From: Patagioenas fasciata
Lineage: Eukaryota; Chordata; Aves; Columbiformes; Columbidae
Length of the DNA stretch: 64,000 nt
Direction of reading: 5' to 3'
Assembly (NCBI RefSeq): GCF_037038585.1
Contig: NC_092559.1
Location: 17,408,488 to 17,472,487 of the forward strand
Every line of letters begins with the position of its first letter. The stretch's first letter is position 1. A model generated the notes under the pieces. The model worked only from the letters and a program-made list of their open reading frames with translations, was not told the DNA's origin and did not search any database. Positions 31,861 to 43,212 of the stretch are shown here, in pieces. The position numbers and the translations under genes were made by a program.

Positions 31861-33144
31861 CGAGGAACATCGCAACAACCAACAAGTGGATCAAGCTGCC
31901 AAGATTAAAATAGCTGAGGTGGACTTGGACTGGCAACATAAAGGTGAACTTTTCCTATTTCAGTGGGCCCATGATACTTCAGGGCATCAAGGCAGAGATG
32001 CAATATATAAATGGTCTCGCGATCGTGGGATGGACTTAACTATGGACACTATTGCACCGAAATCAAACGAGCTAAACGGTTAAAGCCTGTATGGTATGGG
32101 GGCGATGGTTAAAGTATAAGTATGGAGAGGCTTGGCAGATTGATTATATTGTACTTCCACAAACACGTCAAGGTAAGCGCTATGTACTTACAATGGTGGA
32201 AGCAACCACTGGATGGTTGGAAATGTATGCCGTACCTCATGCTATAGCCCAAAATACTATCTTGGGCCTTGAAAAGCAAGTCCTTTGGCGACATGGTACA
32301 CCAGAAAGAATTGAATCAGACAGTGGCACTCATTTTAAAAAAAGTATTATAGACAATCGGGCCAAAGAACATGGTATTGAATGGGTATGTCATAGTCCAT
32401 ATCATGCACCAGCCTCTGGGAAAATTGAAAGGCACAATGGTCTGTTAAAAACTACACCAAGGCATTGGGTGGTAGAACCTTTAAAAACTGGGATTCACAT
32501 TTAGCAAAAGTTACTTGGTTGGTCAACACTAGAGGATCAACTAATCGAGCTGGACCTGCTCAATCAGAAATTCTATGTACTGTAGAAGGAGATAAAGACC
32601 CTGTAGTACACATTAAAAATATGTTAGGAAAGGCAGTCTGGTTTACTCCTGCCTCAGACAAAGGCAAGCCCATTTGTGGGACTGTTTTTGCCCAGGGACC
32701 TGGCAGCATCTGGTGAGTGATGCTTAAGGATGGAGAAGTTCCTCAAGGGGATTTGATTTTAGGTGAAAATATTCAATACTGGACTGCATGATGTGAATTG
32801 CCCTACTAACAGTGTTTAATAAGTGTCTTTCAGATCAAGACAGTGGTGATGACACCAGAGCTAGTTTCTTCGAGTGGCGCCTGACAAGTTTTTCAAAGTT
32901 GATGTCTTTGACCCACAAGCAGTGGTCATGAGATGCACTAGATGTACCATTTTTCCTGCCCTGGGAGACTGTTGTGATAAATAAACTTAATGAACTTTTC
33001 AGAGGATGGTCCACAGACTAAGAGAATGATGGATTACTTCTGTGTATATATGTACATGTGTGTGTATATATAGTAGTAGTGATTAATTATATTGTATTGA
33101 AAAGGTCTAAGTATGTCGTGAATGGCATGGTATAAGGGGTGGAA
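31861..33144 (+). pseudogene. ERVL integrase and 3' tail, copy 4
   Basis: Integrase in frames 31841-32083, 32091-32504 and 32465-32716. H-x3-H of the zinc domain is visible (HDTSGHQGRD), but a deletion of about 38 bases at 32055 removes the CxxC half. The core retains QIDY, SDSGTHF and KIERHNG (the D,D-35-E residues). A frameshift at about 32460 and a TGA at 32714 follow. 32790-33144 repeats the noncoding tail of copy 2, with a splice-acceptor-like GTGTCTTTCAG and a purine tract before the LTR. Confidence 0.85.
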
Positions 33145-33196
33145 TGTCCTGGTTTTGTTAAAAACAAGTTTCTCTTTTAGTGAATTTGCCTGTCAG

Positions 33197-33291
33197 CTTT
33201 TGGAGTGCTAAAACCCTGTTTCTGACCAGTTTAATAAAAGTGTTTTGGACCCTGTTGTCCCTTAAACTAATCTTGGGGTGCCTCCGTGACA
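33197..33291 (-). repeat. LTR-H terminal fragment, inverted
   Basis: Reverse complement of the first 95 bases of the 28448-29442 LTR, including the terminal TGTCACGGAGGCACCCC, read here as GGGGTGCCTCCGTGACA. It truncates the 3' LTR of ERVL copy 4. Confidence 0.8.
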
Positions 33292-33501
33292 ATATGTATA
33301 GGCGTTCCTGGGGTTACCATGAATATGTAATGCCTTGCTGTATTTAAACACACCTCATATTGTTAGAAGGCACGCGAGATTAGAGGAAATATTCCTCTTG
33401 TGCCCGGTGCTGAATAAACATACCATCTTTATAACCCTGCAGGTTGTAAAGTTTTATGGCCTTATAGGTCGTAAAGTTGTTTCCGCACGTTACACTAGCC
33501 T
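33292..33501 (+). repeat. LTR-like fragment with poly(A) signal
   Basis: Holds GCTGAATAAACATACC (AATAAA) and ends TTTCCGCACGTTACA, which look like the R-U5 part of an avian LTR. No second copy in the window, so the call rests on its composition and ending. Confidence 0.4.
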
Positions 33502-35036
33502 TCCTTGTGTTTGCATCACTGCTCTTGGGGGCTTTGGATGTACACAACAGGGAGTGCACTGTCACTGTGTGCCTGAGCTGTTGTTCTGCTCCCTGCAGTG
33601 CCTAGAGCAGGCATGGGGCTGTGGGCTACTGAAAATTCAGGTGGAATTCAAGTGCCTAAATACATGCCATCTCTGGGATGTCAGTGTCTGGGGCACTGGA
33701 TGGCACCAAGGCTGTGGTCTGTGTACTAAGTGTGGTGGAGCCCCACATCAGGGTGTTAAGTACCACTGCCCGTGCCACTCAGCACCTGTAATGAGCCCCA
33801 GCACACCCCAGGGCCCCACTGCTGCTGCTGCTCAGTGCCTCTCCCTCCAGTCCAGGTGGCCCTGAAGGCTGGGGTGAGCAGAAACCACTCCTCTTGTAAC
33901 ACATTACTTCTCCTTGTTGCCTTTTACACAGTCCCAAACTCACAAGCTTTTCACAGTGACCTGAGAATTCTGCCCTTAGGGCTCTCTTGCCCTTGCCCTG
34001 GATGTCATGCTCCATCCTTTTGGCCTAACACCAGCCCCTGCCTTTCTGCACTGTTTGGCAGGGACAATCTGCCCTGTTTGAGGTGCCAGGGATGTGGCAG
34101 ACACTGTTCCATGTCACACATGGTGGCATGCACTGGCCTCACTGAGGCTGGGCCAGGCTGGATAGACTGTATGGCTTGTGTGTTGGCACCCCTGGTGCTG
34201 GGTTATATTTATAATGCTTCTGCAAGAGGCTTTGGGTTCACCCATGGACCTGCCAAAAACCTTGTGTCAAAAGCACAAGCTTGACAGATGTCCACAGAAG
34301 CAGATTGAGAAGCACTGCCAAAATGCAGTGGCAGAGAAGCATAGAATCCCTGATTGTAACCCAGAGAGATGGAATGGATGGGATGGGGGCTTTGACTGCA
34401 TGTTTTACTTAGCATGTTGTACAGCACGAAGGAAGTGCTTTACCAACATCTCACATCTATCGATGCCATTGCCTCCATCACCTAACTCTACAGGGAGTCC
34501 TGGGGCTGGAAAGGCATCTGGTGGGGATGGGTATGAAGGCACCACAGGGCAGGAAGCTGGATTTGGGATGCCGATGTCACCTCTGCCACCGGTGGGCAGG
34601 TGTGGAGCAATGGTACAGGATGGAAGTTTGGATTAGGATAAAGTGGGAAGTGAGCCCAGGGAGCTGAACGAGGGTAATTGGGGGGGTATCCACATGTCCC
34701 TGGGGAAGGGAAGTTGTGGTCAGTAGATAGCAATGAGTCCTCCTCTCTGCAGGGGGACCTGTGGGGATAGAAGCTGCTGCAGAGGGGGAGTGAGAGCAGT
34801 TTTTTAAAAAAGACAACCACAGCTGACATGATTTTTTTTTTTTTTTTATGTGAGTGGGTGATTTTGCTTGCCTTGCTGGGGCAGCTTGCAGACAAAGCAC
34901 ACCATTACAAGGTGGGCAAAGCTGCATCCTCACAGGATGGAGACTAGATCGGCAGAATCTTTCAGGGTGCATTTGCATGTGAAGACATTTCTGCCCACCC
35001 TCTGGGGGAAGCAGAGTTCCTATGAGATGACCTGCG
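33502..35036. other. No gene recognised; possible exon-like stretch near 34895-35050
   Basis: GC-moderate sequence without repeats I recognise. Open frames on both strands (33335-33865, 33772-34284, 34178-34636, 34577-35041) overlap each other and have no family features. One stretch, about 34897-35050, sits between an acceptor-like TTGCTGGGGCAGCTTGCAG and a donor-like ATGGTAGGATT, but no frame looks convincingly conserved. A T-run lies at 34832-34848. Confidence 0.3.
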
Positions 35037-35039
35037 GAC

Positions 35040-35140
35040 ATGACCCATGGTAGGATTCAAATTACAGTGATTAGTGACTTGGCAAAAGTATATTATTATA
35101 TCACAAAATTTAACAAGACTTTAGCAGCAAAACTTACAAT
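35040..35140 (+). repeat. Short repeat shared with 59310-59420
   Basis: AATTACAGTGATTAGTGACTTGGCAAAAGTAT and the following AGCAGCAAAA resemble 59325-59390. This is probably an end of an LTR or leader of a retroelement family that I cannot name. Confidence 0.4.
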
Positions 35141-35149
35141 GATATTACC

Positions 35150-35710
35150 TTTTGTGCAGGGTCAGTCAGGATGGAGTTAATTTCCACGCTGCCAGGATAT
35201 CTGGGTATTCTATACCATATCCGGTCTCTGTCTCTTGGGGGGGTTCTGTTTCGGGGAGGGGGTGAGCCAGGGAGTGGCAGAGCTCCAGCAGGGATCACGT
35301 AGTTCCAGCGGGGACCACGTGTCTCTCTCTTGGTATTCAGGATGCAAATGGGGATTGGGGACAAGGGAGGGGGAAAGCAGTGGTGGTTTCAGCGCTGACT
35401 GTTACAGTGGTGAGCAGCCAGGTGGGAAAGGCGTATACAGTGGGGGAGGGTGGTCACGCAGCACTGTGTGCCCACCGTCTTTGTAGGTTCCTTTGTCACT
35501 GCTGTTACTGTTTGTTTGTCCTCCCTTGTTTTCTCCTTGCTGCCCCATTAAATTGTTTTTTATCCTAACCCATGAGTTTTTGCCTTTTTTTAATTTTTTT
35601 TTTTCCTTTTAATTCTCCTCTCCATCCCACTGGAGGCGGGGGAGGAAGTGGCACGTAGTTTTAGCAGCTGCCGGCTGAGGGGGAGGTGGGGCTAACCTAC
35701 AACAGTCCTT
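35150..35710 (+). repeat. Probable ERVL-type LTR upstream of copy 3
   Basis: Contains features of avian LTRs: GGATGGAGTTAATTTC near the start, CCATTAAATTG (poly(A)-like) at about 35545, a T-rich stretch after CCCATGAGTTTTTGCC, and an end about GCTAACCTACAACA. It is followed by TGGCGAGCCAGGCAGGAG (35714-35731), a candidate but unusual primer site, then an A-rich leader to about 35800. It is likely the 5' LTR of ERVL copy 3. Confidence 0.5.
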
Positions 35711-35915
35711 TTTGGCGAGCCAGGCAGGAGAAAGAATAAAAAAGTTTGGGATTAAAAAAACCCAAAAAACAACAAAACCAAACCAAAACAAAAAAATCCA
35801 AAAACAAATGTAAGGAACATTTAATGAAGAACTGTTGTTTTTACATAACTGAGGACCTGGCACCTGACCCCAGCAGGGGAGAAGGACCGAGAGACATCAG
35901 ACTATGAATCCTTAA

Positions 35916-36248
35916 TGTAAAACACAGTCTCTTCCCGGAATATATACTGATACCTGTATACATACTGATACCTGTATTTACAAGTTAATTTAGGGGGAAG
36001 GGTATTGTATGTAAACTGAGGCAAGCCTCGGGGTAGTCTGTAAACAATGAAGTACCCAACCAATGGGGAACAGGGGAGGGAAATTGTGGTTGGGATTTTG
36101 GGGGGATATAAGCAGGGGTTTTTTGCCCTATTATGTGTGCCTACCTTCAGGTAGAACATCCCGTCTTGCAATATCGTTATTAAAAAGATTGCTTTGCTGA
36201 GAGATCCTGCCTGAGCCTATTATATTTGCAAAATAATTGTTTCCTACA
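35916..36248 (+). repeat. Solo LTR-like element in the copy 3 leader
   Basis: TGTAAAACACAG to TTTCCTACA, about 333 bases. It has two tandem ACTGATACCTGTAT units, CCAATGGGG, a TATA-like GATATAAGCAGGGG and ATTAAAAAG, the layout of a compact retroviral promoter. I could not find a clean target duplication, so the ends are approximate. Confidence 0.5.
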
Positions 36249-36325
36249 ACAAACAAAAAAACACCAAAAAAACCCAAAAAACACAGAGCTGACTGGAGTG
36301 TGTTAGAGCTCACACTATTAGTTAA

Positions 36326-38020
36326 GTGGTCATGATGTTTCTTTGTTTGTCCACGTGGCTGTGCCACTTGAATTCCTACATGCCCCGTATGTTCCCTGGA
36401 GTGCTGTTGGTAACATCTGACAAAAGGATTTGGTTTATCATAACGCTGTCCTGTATGATATCAACCTATGAGATTGTGATTTCCTTCCTTACACAGCTAT
36501 ATTGGTATTTTTATAAGATATTTTTGATTTTTCCATATCTCAGGTGCCACCTCTCAGAATTGATTAGTAATTGCACCCAGTCTATGGAGAAGACGGAGGG
36601 AGGTGAAATCTTCCCTCATCTCTTCACTTCTTTTTTCTCCTCCAGCTTGGGTCCAACAGTTTCTGAGGATTTTGGACACCCTGGGGATACTCAAGATAGC
36701 CTGATCTTCCTGTAATGTCTTCTGAATGTGTGCCAGGTCATATACAGGGTTACAAAAGGATATACTGGGAATATCACCCATAGATTTGCCCCAAGGGCGG
36801 ATGAGCATGGGTGGAATGGTGTGTGGGAAAACATGGGCAGATATCTGGAGAATTTCTCACCTTTGACAGTCTGGAGTTTCACTCCTGAACAACTGCAGGA
36901 CCTTGGTGAGGTGACAGAATATGTAAAAGGGAGATGCTCTAGTTATTCTAAAGAGGCACAACTTACTGTGCTGTATTGGGCCCTGGCCATTATCTATTAA
37001 ACACTGCTCAACATCATGCAGTGCCCCCAGGGCAAAGGGGGTGGTAACAAACCCACAGGCACTGCGTCTGCTCCTGCCCTTGTGCCAGATGCTGTGGCTG
37101 CTCAGACGCCAGTGACAGGCACTGTGGCTACTCAAAGCCAGGCAACGGGCACTGTGGCTACTCAGACCCATGTGGCAGGTGCTGCAACTGAATCAGAGAA
37201 CCAACCTGTTGGTCCTCTCCAGAAGAAGAACTACACAAAGAAATCAGTTTGCTTAGTGAGGGAAATTGATGACCCAGGCCCATCACAAGAACAGGAAAAG
37301 GAGGAGGAGGCAGAACCAGAGATAGTCACCCAATTGCTATCCCTGGGTGAGTTGCGAGATATGTGAAAGGATTTCAACTGCTGGGATGGTGAACACGTTG
37401 TTGCTTGGTTGCTCCGATGCAGGGATAATGGGGCAAGTAGCATGTAATTAGAAGGCAGGGAAGCTAAGCAATTAGGATCCCTGTCTAGGGCATTGACAAG
37501 GCGATTGGAAGGAAGACACAAACCCTCAGCCTCTGGAGGTGACTTCTGTCAGGTGTGAAGGAAAGGTATCCCTTCAAGGAAGATGTTACCTGTCACCCAG
37601 GCAAGTGGACCACCATGGAGAAAGGTATCCAGTACCTGAGGGAGCTAGCTGTTCTGGAGGTGATTTATAATAACACCAATAATGACGATCCACTCACTGA
37701 TACCGATGAGATCCAGTGCATGCAACCCATGTGGTGGAGGTTTCTGTGAAGTACACCATCATCCCATGCCAGCTCATTGGCAGTAATGTCATGGAAAGAA
37801 GGCGAGGGACAAACGGTGTATCAGTTGGCTGGTCAGCTCCAGCAGTATGAGGGAAGTCTATCCTCCTCCCTACAGGCTTCCATCTTGTCTGTGGAGAAAC
37901 TGCCCAATGTGCTAGCTGAAAAATTGTCCCAAGAGTTCCAGCATTTTGAAGACAAGTTTCGCTCCCCACCTGCATGGCCTTGGGTTTCAGCTACTCAGAA
38001 TGAGCGTTTCTCCAATTAAG
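36326..38020 (+). pseudogene. ERVL gag remnant, copy 3
   Basis: Frame 36326-36715 begins with hydrophobic sequence (IWFIITLSCMISTYEIVISFL; WYFYKIFLIF), again suggesting membrane-spanning segments in the Gag N-terminus. Frame 37016-37366 contains a threefold repeat of about 12 residues rich in Ala/Thr (VAAQTPVTGT, VATQSQATGT, VATQTHVAGA) and an acidic EQEKEEEAEPEIV. Then the capsid-like region follows (CRDNGASSM, LWWRFL and SSSLQASILSVEKLPNVLAEKL) with stops. Non-functional. Confidence 0.7.
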
Positions 38021-38289
38021 AGAGAGAATACAGAGGGTATTCAAAATGGGGCACCCTGTGGTTTTTACTGCGCGACAACGTAGAGGACGTGAGGAGGTGG
38101 GATGGACAACCTACCTCAGTCCTAGAGGCATGGGTACATGAGTTAAAAGGGGAGACAACCACAAGAGGACATTACGCCAGGAAAAATGCTGCCCCAGTTT
38201 CCAGCAGGCAGTTCCCCAGACAGACTAGAAGAGCTGACCTTGCCTCTGACCCTCTTGAAAGGCACTTCTGATTCATTCTTACAAGGAGG

Positions 38290-39370
38290 AAGCAATGAGT
38301 ACCATGACTGGGACTAGGGGACGCGGCCTCCAGCCAAGTGGAGGAGAGTGATAACAGAGTTTATTGGACTGTGTGGATTCAGTGGCCTGGAACATCAGAA
38401 CCACAGGAGTACAGGGCTCTGGTGGACACCGGGGCCCAATGTACTCTGATTCCATCAAACTATGAAGGGATAGAACCCATCAGCATTTCTGGGGTGACTG
38501 GGGGATACCAACAGCTAACTGTATGAGATGCTGAGGTGAGCATGACTGGAAAGGACTGGCAAAAGCACCCCATTGTGACTGGCCCAGATGTTCCATGCAT
38601 TCTTGGTATAGACTACCTCAGAAGAGTGTATTTTAAGAACCTGAAGGGGTACAGGTGGGTTTTTAGCATAGCCTCTGTGGAGACAGAGGACATTAGACAG
38701 CTGTCTACCTTGCCTGGCCTCTCTCAGAGGACCCTTCTGTTGTAGGATTGCTGAAGGTTGATGACCAGCGGGTGCCAATTGCTACCATGACAGTGCACTG
38801 GCAGCAATATAGCACTGACCGAGATTCTTTGATTCCTGTCCATAACCTGATTCGTCAACTGGAGAGCCAAAGAGTGATCAGTAAGACTCACTCACCCTTT
38901 AACAGTCCCATATGGACAGTGAGGAAGCCCAGTGGAGAGTAGAGACTAACAGTGGACTATAGTGGCCTGAATGAAGTCATGCCACCATTGAGTGCTGCTG
39001 TGCTGGACATGCTAGAGCTACAATATGGAGTCGAAGGCAGTCAAATGGTATGCTACAATTGACACTGTTAATGCATTTTTCTCTATTCCTCTGGCAGCAG
39101 AGTGCAGGCCACAGTTTGCCTTCACCTGGAGAGGCATCCGGTACACCTGGATTCGACTGCCCCAGGGGTGGAAGCACAACTTCACCATTTGCCATGAACT
39201 GATCCAGGCTGCACTGGAGCAGGGCAAAGCTCCGGAACACCTGCAGTACATTGATGACATCATCATGTGGGGTGACACAGCAGCAGAGGTTTTTGAGAAA
39301 GGTGAGAGGATAATTCAGATTCTCCTGCAAGCTGGTTTTGCTATAAAACAAAGTAAGGTCAAGTGACCTG
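38290..39370 (+). pseudogene. ERVL protease and RT, copy 3
   Basis: Protease frame 38338-38526 keeps DTGAQCTLIPS; a TGA at 38524 then breaks it. Frame 38536-38745 has CILGIDYLRR. RT continues in 38748-38942 and 39025-39366, with a TAG at about 38939, TIDTVNAFFSIP, LPQGWKHNFTICHE and catalytic YIDD. A TGA at 39364 ends the frame. Copy 3 has AAACAAAG at the position where copies 1 and 4 have the shared TGA. Confidence 0.8.
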
Positions 39371-40840
39371 CATGGGAGATCCAGTTTTTAGGAGTAAGAT
39401 GGCAGTACGGACGTCATCAAATTCCAATGGATATGGTCAACAAAATAGCTTCTATTTCTGCACCGACTAGTAAAAAGGAAACACAGACTTTCATGGGGGT
39501 TGTGGGATTTTGGAAAACGCACATTCCAAAATACAGTCAGATCATAAGCCCTCTCTATCAGGTAACCTGGAAGAAGAATGGCTTTGAGTAGGGCCCTAAG
39601 CAGCAGCAGACCTTTGAACAAATTAAGCGGGAGATAGCCCATGCCATGGCTCTTGGGCCAGTTCGGGCAGGACAAAATGTTAAAAATGTGCTCTACACTG
39701 CAGCTGGGGAGAATGGCCCCACCTGGAGCCTTTGGCAGAAAGCACCAGAGGAGACTCGAGGTTGACCCCTGGGATTTTGGAGTCGGAGGGATACAGAGGT
39801 TCCAAGGCCCGCTACACTCCAACTGAAAAGGAGATGTTAGCAGCATGCAAAGGGGTTCGAGCTGCTTATGAAGTGATTGGCACTGAAGCACAGCTCCTCC
39901 TGGCACCTCGATTGCCAGTATAGGGCTGGATGTTCACAGGAAAAGTCTCCTCTACTCATCATGCAACTGACGCCACATGGAGTAAGTGAGTTTCATTGAT
40001 CACGCAATGGGCTTAAATGGGGAACCTTGATCACCCGGGGATCTTAGAGGTGATCATGGACTGGCCAGAGGGTAAGGATTTTGGAGTATTGCCAGAAGGG
40101 AAGGTGACATGTGCTGAAGAGGCCCCATCATATAATAAGCTACTCGAGGATGAGTAGCGTTATGCCTTGTTTACTGATGGGTCATGTCTTATTGTGGGAA
40201 AGCATCAGATGTGGAAATCTGCTGTGTGGAGTCTCATGCGGCAAGTTGCAGAGGCCACTAAGGGACAAGGTGAATCGAGTCAGTTTGCAGAGGTAAAAGC
40301 AATACAGCTGGCTTTGGGCATTGCTGAATGAGTAAAGTGGCCAGTGCTTTATCTCTATGCTGATTCATGGATGGGGGCAAATGTCCTGTGGAGGTGGTTG
40401 CAGCAATGGAAGAGGAACAACTGACAGCGCAGAGGCAAACTCATCTGGGCTGCTGAATTGTGGTGAGATATTGCTGCCCGGCTAGAGAACCTGCCTGTAA
40501 AAGTGTACCACATAGACAGCCATGTGCCTAGAAGTCGGTTCACTGAACAACATCAAAACAACCATCAGATGGATTGAGTTGCCAAGATTAAGGTGTCTCA
40601 GGTAGATCTGGACTGGCAACACAAAGGTTAATTATTCATAGCTCAGTGGGCCCATGATGCCTCAGGTCATCAGGGAAGAGACACAATATATAGGTAGGCT
40701 CATGATTGAGGGGTAGAATGACCATGGACACTATTGTGCAGATTATTCACAATTGTGAAACATGCTCTACAATCAAGCAAGCCAAGCAGTTAAAGCCTAT
40801 GTGGTTCGGGGGCAATGGCTGAAGTATAAATATGGGGAAG
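39371..40840 (+). pseudogene. ERVL RT connection, RNase H and integrase N-terminus, copy 3
   Basis: Recognisable blocks are scattered over all three frames: MDMVNKIASIS, MLAACKGVRAAYEVIGTEAQ, the RNase H start near 40165 (LFTDGSCLIVGKH in one frame), SSQFAEVKAIQLALG and HIDSHVP-like residues, then an integrase zinc region (HDASGHQGRD then CETC-like) before 40840. Many TGA and TAG codons lie at former CGA/TGG-type codons. Confidence 0.7.
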
Positions 40841-40844
40841 CCTG

Positions 40845-41680
40845 TGTCACAGAGGCACCCCAAAATCAGTTTTAGGCAGGGAACAAGTTCCAAAACAGAC
40901 TTTATTCTAGCCGGAAAAGTGCAACCAATCAGCTAACCAGAAACAGGGTTTATACAATTAGTTAGCACTCCGACAACGTAAAATACAGGTTCGGATATCA
41001 GTTGAGTAGATTATTGGGGTACAGCAAAATAAGAATAATGAGGATCCATAGCATGCATGCACACACTCACAAGAAACAAAACCAGAGCCCTCTGACTCAA
41101 GAGTACCCACAAGAAATAATCACTTGCCTGGGCTAGGTGAGGACTCTCACTTGCCTGGTTAGGCAAAGACTCATTCAAGGATAAACCCAGTAAATAACCA
41201 CTCACCCAAACAATGAGGTGAGGTACTCTCAGTCCTGGGAAGTCTCCTTAAACAGTGTTCCAGTCTAAGGAGAGGGCTCTAGTTCACAGACCCACTGCTC
41301 CGAGAAGACCACTCCAAAAGGGGCCTTTGGTGGGAACCCCATTTTTATAGTCTGGTCAGATCTGGCTGTGGGCATTACAACATAGTCCAGAAGCTTTGCA
41401 GCTACTCTGGGCACTTCCTCTGCTAACAACCCTGTCAATTGACTCAGGGTCCCATTAAGGAGCCTGTCAATTGACAGAGAGTCCCACCCCTCCTGTCCCA
41501 CCAGCTGGTGGAAGTGAAGTCACCCTGCCCCGGAGTAGGGGAGGATGTGACTATCAGCACCTTTGTGCCACCCTAGGTGTGTATGTGGAGGCAGGCACAG
41601 TGGGGCACAAAAGGTGCTAAAAGAGCCATCAGCTGCCCCATTGAAGGCTCTGAATCTCAGGGGAATGTGTAACTGCCACA
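40845..41680 (+). repeat. Solo LTR-H, copy 2, 5 bp target duplication
   Basis: 836 bases, TGTCACAGAGGCACCCC to AACTGCCACA, flanked by GCCTG (40840-40844 and 41681-41685). It interrupts ERVL integrase between the zinc region and the QIDY core. It shares the ends and backbone of 28448-29442. Its mid-region (41110-41240) has fewer hairpins, the clearest being TTGCCT-GGTT-AGGCAA. Confidence 0.9.
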
Positions 41681-41685
41681 GCCTG

Positions 41686-42196
41686 GCAGATTGACTGTAT
41701 TACACTCCCACAAACCCGACATGGCAAGCGTTATGTGCTTATGATGGTGGAAGCAACCACTAGATGGCTGGAAACATACACCGTGCCCCATGCCACTGCC
41801 CAGAACACCATCCTGGGCCTTGAAAAGCATGTCCTATGGCAATATGGCACCCCAAAGAGAACTGAGTCAGACAACAGAACTCATTTCTGGAACAAACTCA
41901 TAGACACTTGGGCCAAAGAGCACGGCATTCAGTGGATATATCACAACCCCTACCATGTACCAGCTGCTGGAAAAATCAAACAGTACAATGGACTGTTAAA
42001 AACTACACTAAGAGCAATGGGTGGTGGAACTTTTAGAAATTGGGATTCAAATTTGGCGAAAGTCACTTGGTTGGTTAACACCAAGGGATCTACCAATCGA
42101 GCTGATCCTGCCCAGTTGAAGCCTCCACACACTGTGGAGGGGGATAAAGTCCCTGTGATGTGAATGAAGAGTATGTTGGGAAAAGCAGTCTGTGTT
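41686..42196 (+). pseudogene. ERVL integrase core, copy 3
   Basis: Open frame 41735-42163 holds the catalytic core and following region. The second Asp is present (SDNRTHF), but the catalytic Glu block reads KIKQYNG where copy 2 has KIERYNG, so the triad is broken. It ends VEGDKVPVM and a stop. Sequence similarity fades at about 42196, where the element is truncated. Confidence 0.85.
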
Positions 42197-42364
42197 TTTC
42201 CTCCTTGGGGTGTGATTTTTAGTATTGTAATGAGCTTATAATGAGCAAAGTTCAACTAAAGGACACTTTATCTAACAATCTCAAGATATATGTTAAACAC
42301 GACTCAACTAATTGCACAGGTTCCAGGATATAGCATAATTATTTATCAGTTTATCAATTATTTA

Positions 42365-43212
42365 TCAGCAGTGCTGGCTAAACGGAAGCCTGTTCCAGTG
42401 CTTCACAACCCCTTTCTTAAAGAAATTTTTCCTAATATCCAACCTGAACCTCCCCTGGCACAACTTGAGGCCATTTCCTCTCAACCTATCACTTGCTACT
42501 TGGGAGAAGAGACCAACACCCTCCATGCTACAACCTCCTTTCAGATAGTTGCAGAGAGCAATAAGGTCTCCCCTCAGCCTCCTTTTCTCCAGACTAAACA
42601 GCCCCAGTTCCCTCAGCCGCTCCTCATAAGACATTTTCTCTAGACCCCTCACCAGCTTCATTGCCCTTCTCTGAACTCTCTCTAGCACCTCAATGTCTTT
42701 CCTGTAGTGAGGGGCCCAAAATAGAACACAATATTCAAGGTGGGGCCTCACCAGCACTGAATACAGAGGGACAATCACTTCCCTAGTCCTGCTAGCTGCA
42801 CTATACCTGATACAATCCAGGATGCTGTTGGTCTTTTTGGCCACCTGAGCACACTGCTGGTTCATGTTCAGCTGGCTGTCAATCAACACCCTCAGATCCT
42901 TTTCTGACAGGTAGCTTTCCAGACACTCTTCCTCAAACCTGTAGCATTGTATGGGGTTGTTGTGACCCAAGTGCAGGACCCGGCACTTGGCCTTGTTGAA
43001 CCTCATACAGTCACTCTCAGCCCAATGATCTAGCTGGTCCAGATCCTTCTGTAGAGCCTTCCTATCCTCAACCAGTTCAGCACTCCCACTCAACTTGGTG
43101 TCATCTGCAAATTTACTGAGGGTGCACTCAATCCGTTGTCCATATCACTGATAAAGATATAAACAGAACTGGCCCCAACACTGAGCCCTGGGAAACACCA
43201 CTTGTGATCATC
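42365..43212 (-). mobile_element. CR1 LINE fragment, antisense
   Basis: Minus-strand frame 42365-43093 (242 codons) covers ORF2 from just after the catalytic RT block to near its C-terminus: [92 protein letters not shown]. The bases to 43212 add the upstream RT region out of frame. The 3' UTR and tail are missing. It is a different subfamily from the 24-27 kb copy. Confidence 0.9.

Larger units (their letters stand above)
28295..33197 (+). mobile_element. ERVL-like provirus copy 4, with two nested solo LTRs
   Basis: Plus-strand class III element from the end of gag to the first 50 bases of its 3' LTR (33145-33197, TGTCCTGGTTTTG...). The left end is cut by a class II LTR, the right end by an inverted piece of the hairpin-family LTR. 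Two solo LTRs split it: 28448-29442 in protease and 31103-31442 in RNase H, each with perfect target duplications, so both came after this provirus. It is closely related to copy 2. Confidence 0.88.
36300..42196 (+). mobile_element. ERVL-like provirus copy 3, interrupted by LTR-H solo LTR
   Basis: Older-looking plus-strand class III element from gag to integrase. By eye it is more diverged from copies 2 and 4 than they are from each other, with many stops. A solo LTR-H at 40845-41680 splits integrase. The 3' LTR is missing; the match ends near 42196. Confidence 0.85.

Noticed and set aside
33335..34636. Overlapping Cys-rich open frames (33335-33865, 33772-34284, 34178-34636)
   Set aside because: They overlap in different frames, have no domain pattern, splice sites or second copy, and look like chance frames in stop-poor sequence.
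35714..35731. TGGCGAGCCAGGCAGGAG as a firm primer binding site
   Set aside because: Position after an LTR is right, but it matches no tRNA end that I can name, so it is only mentioned as a candidate.
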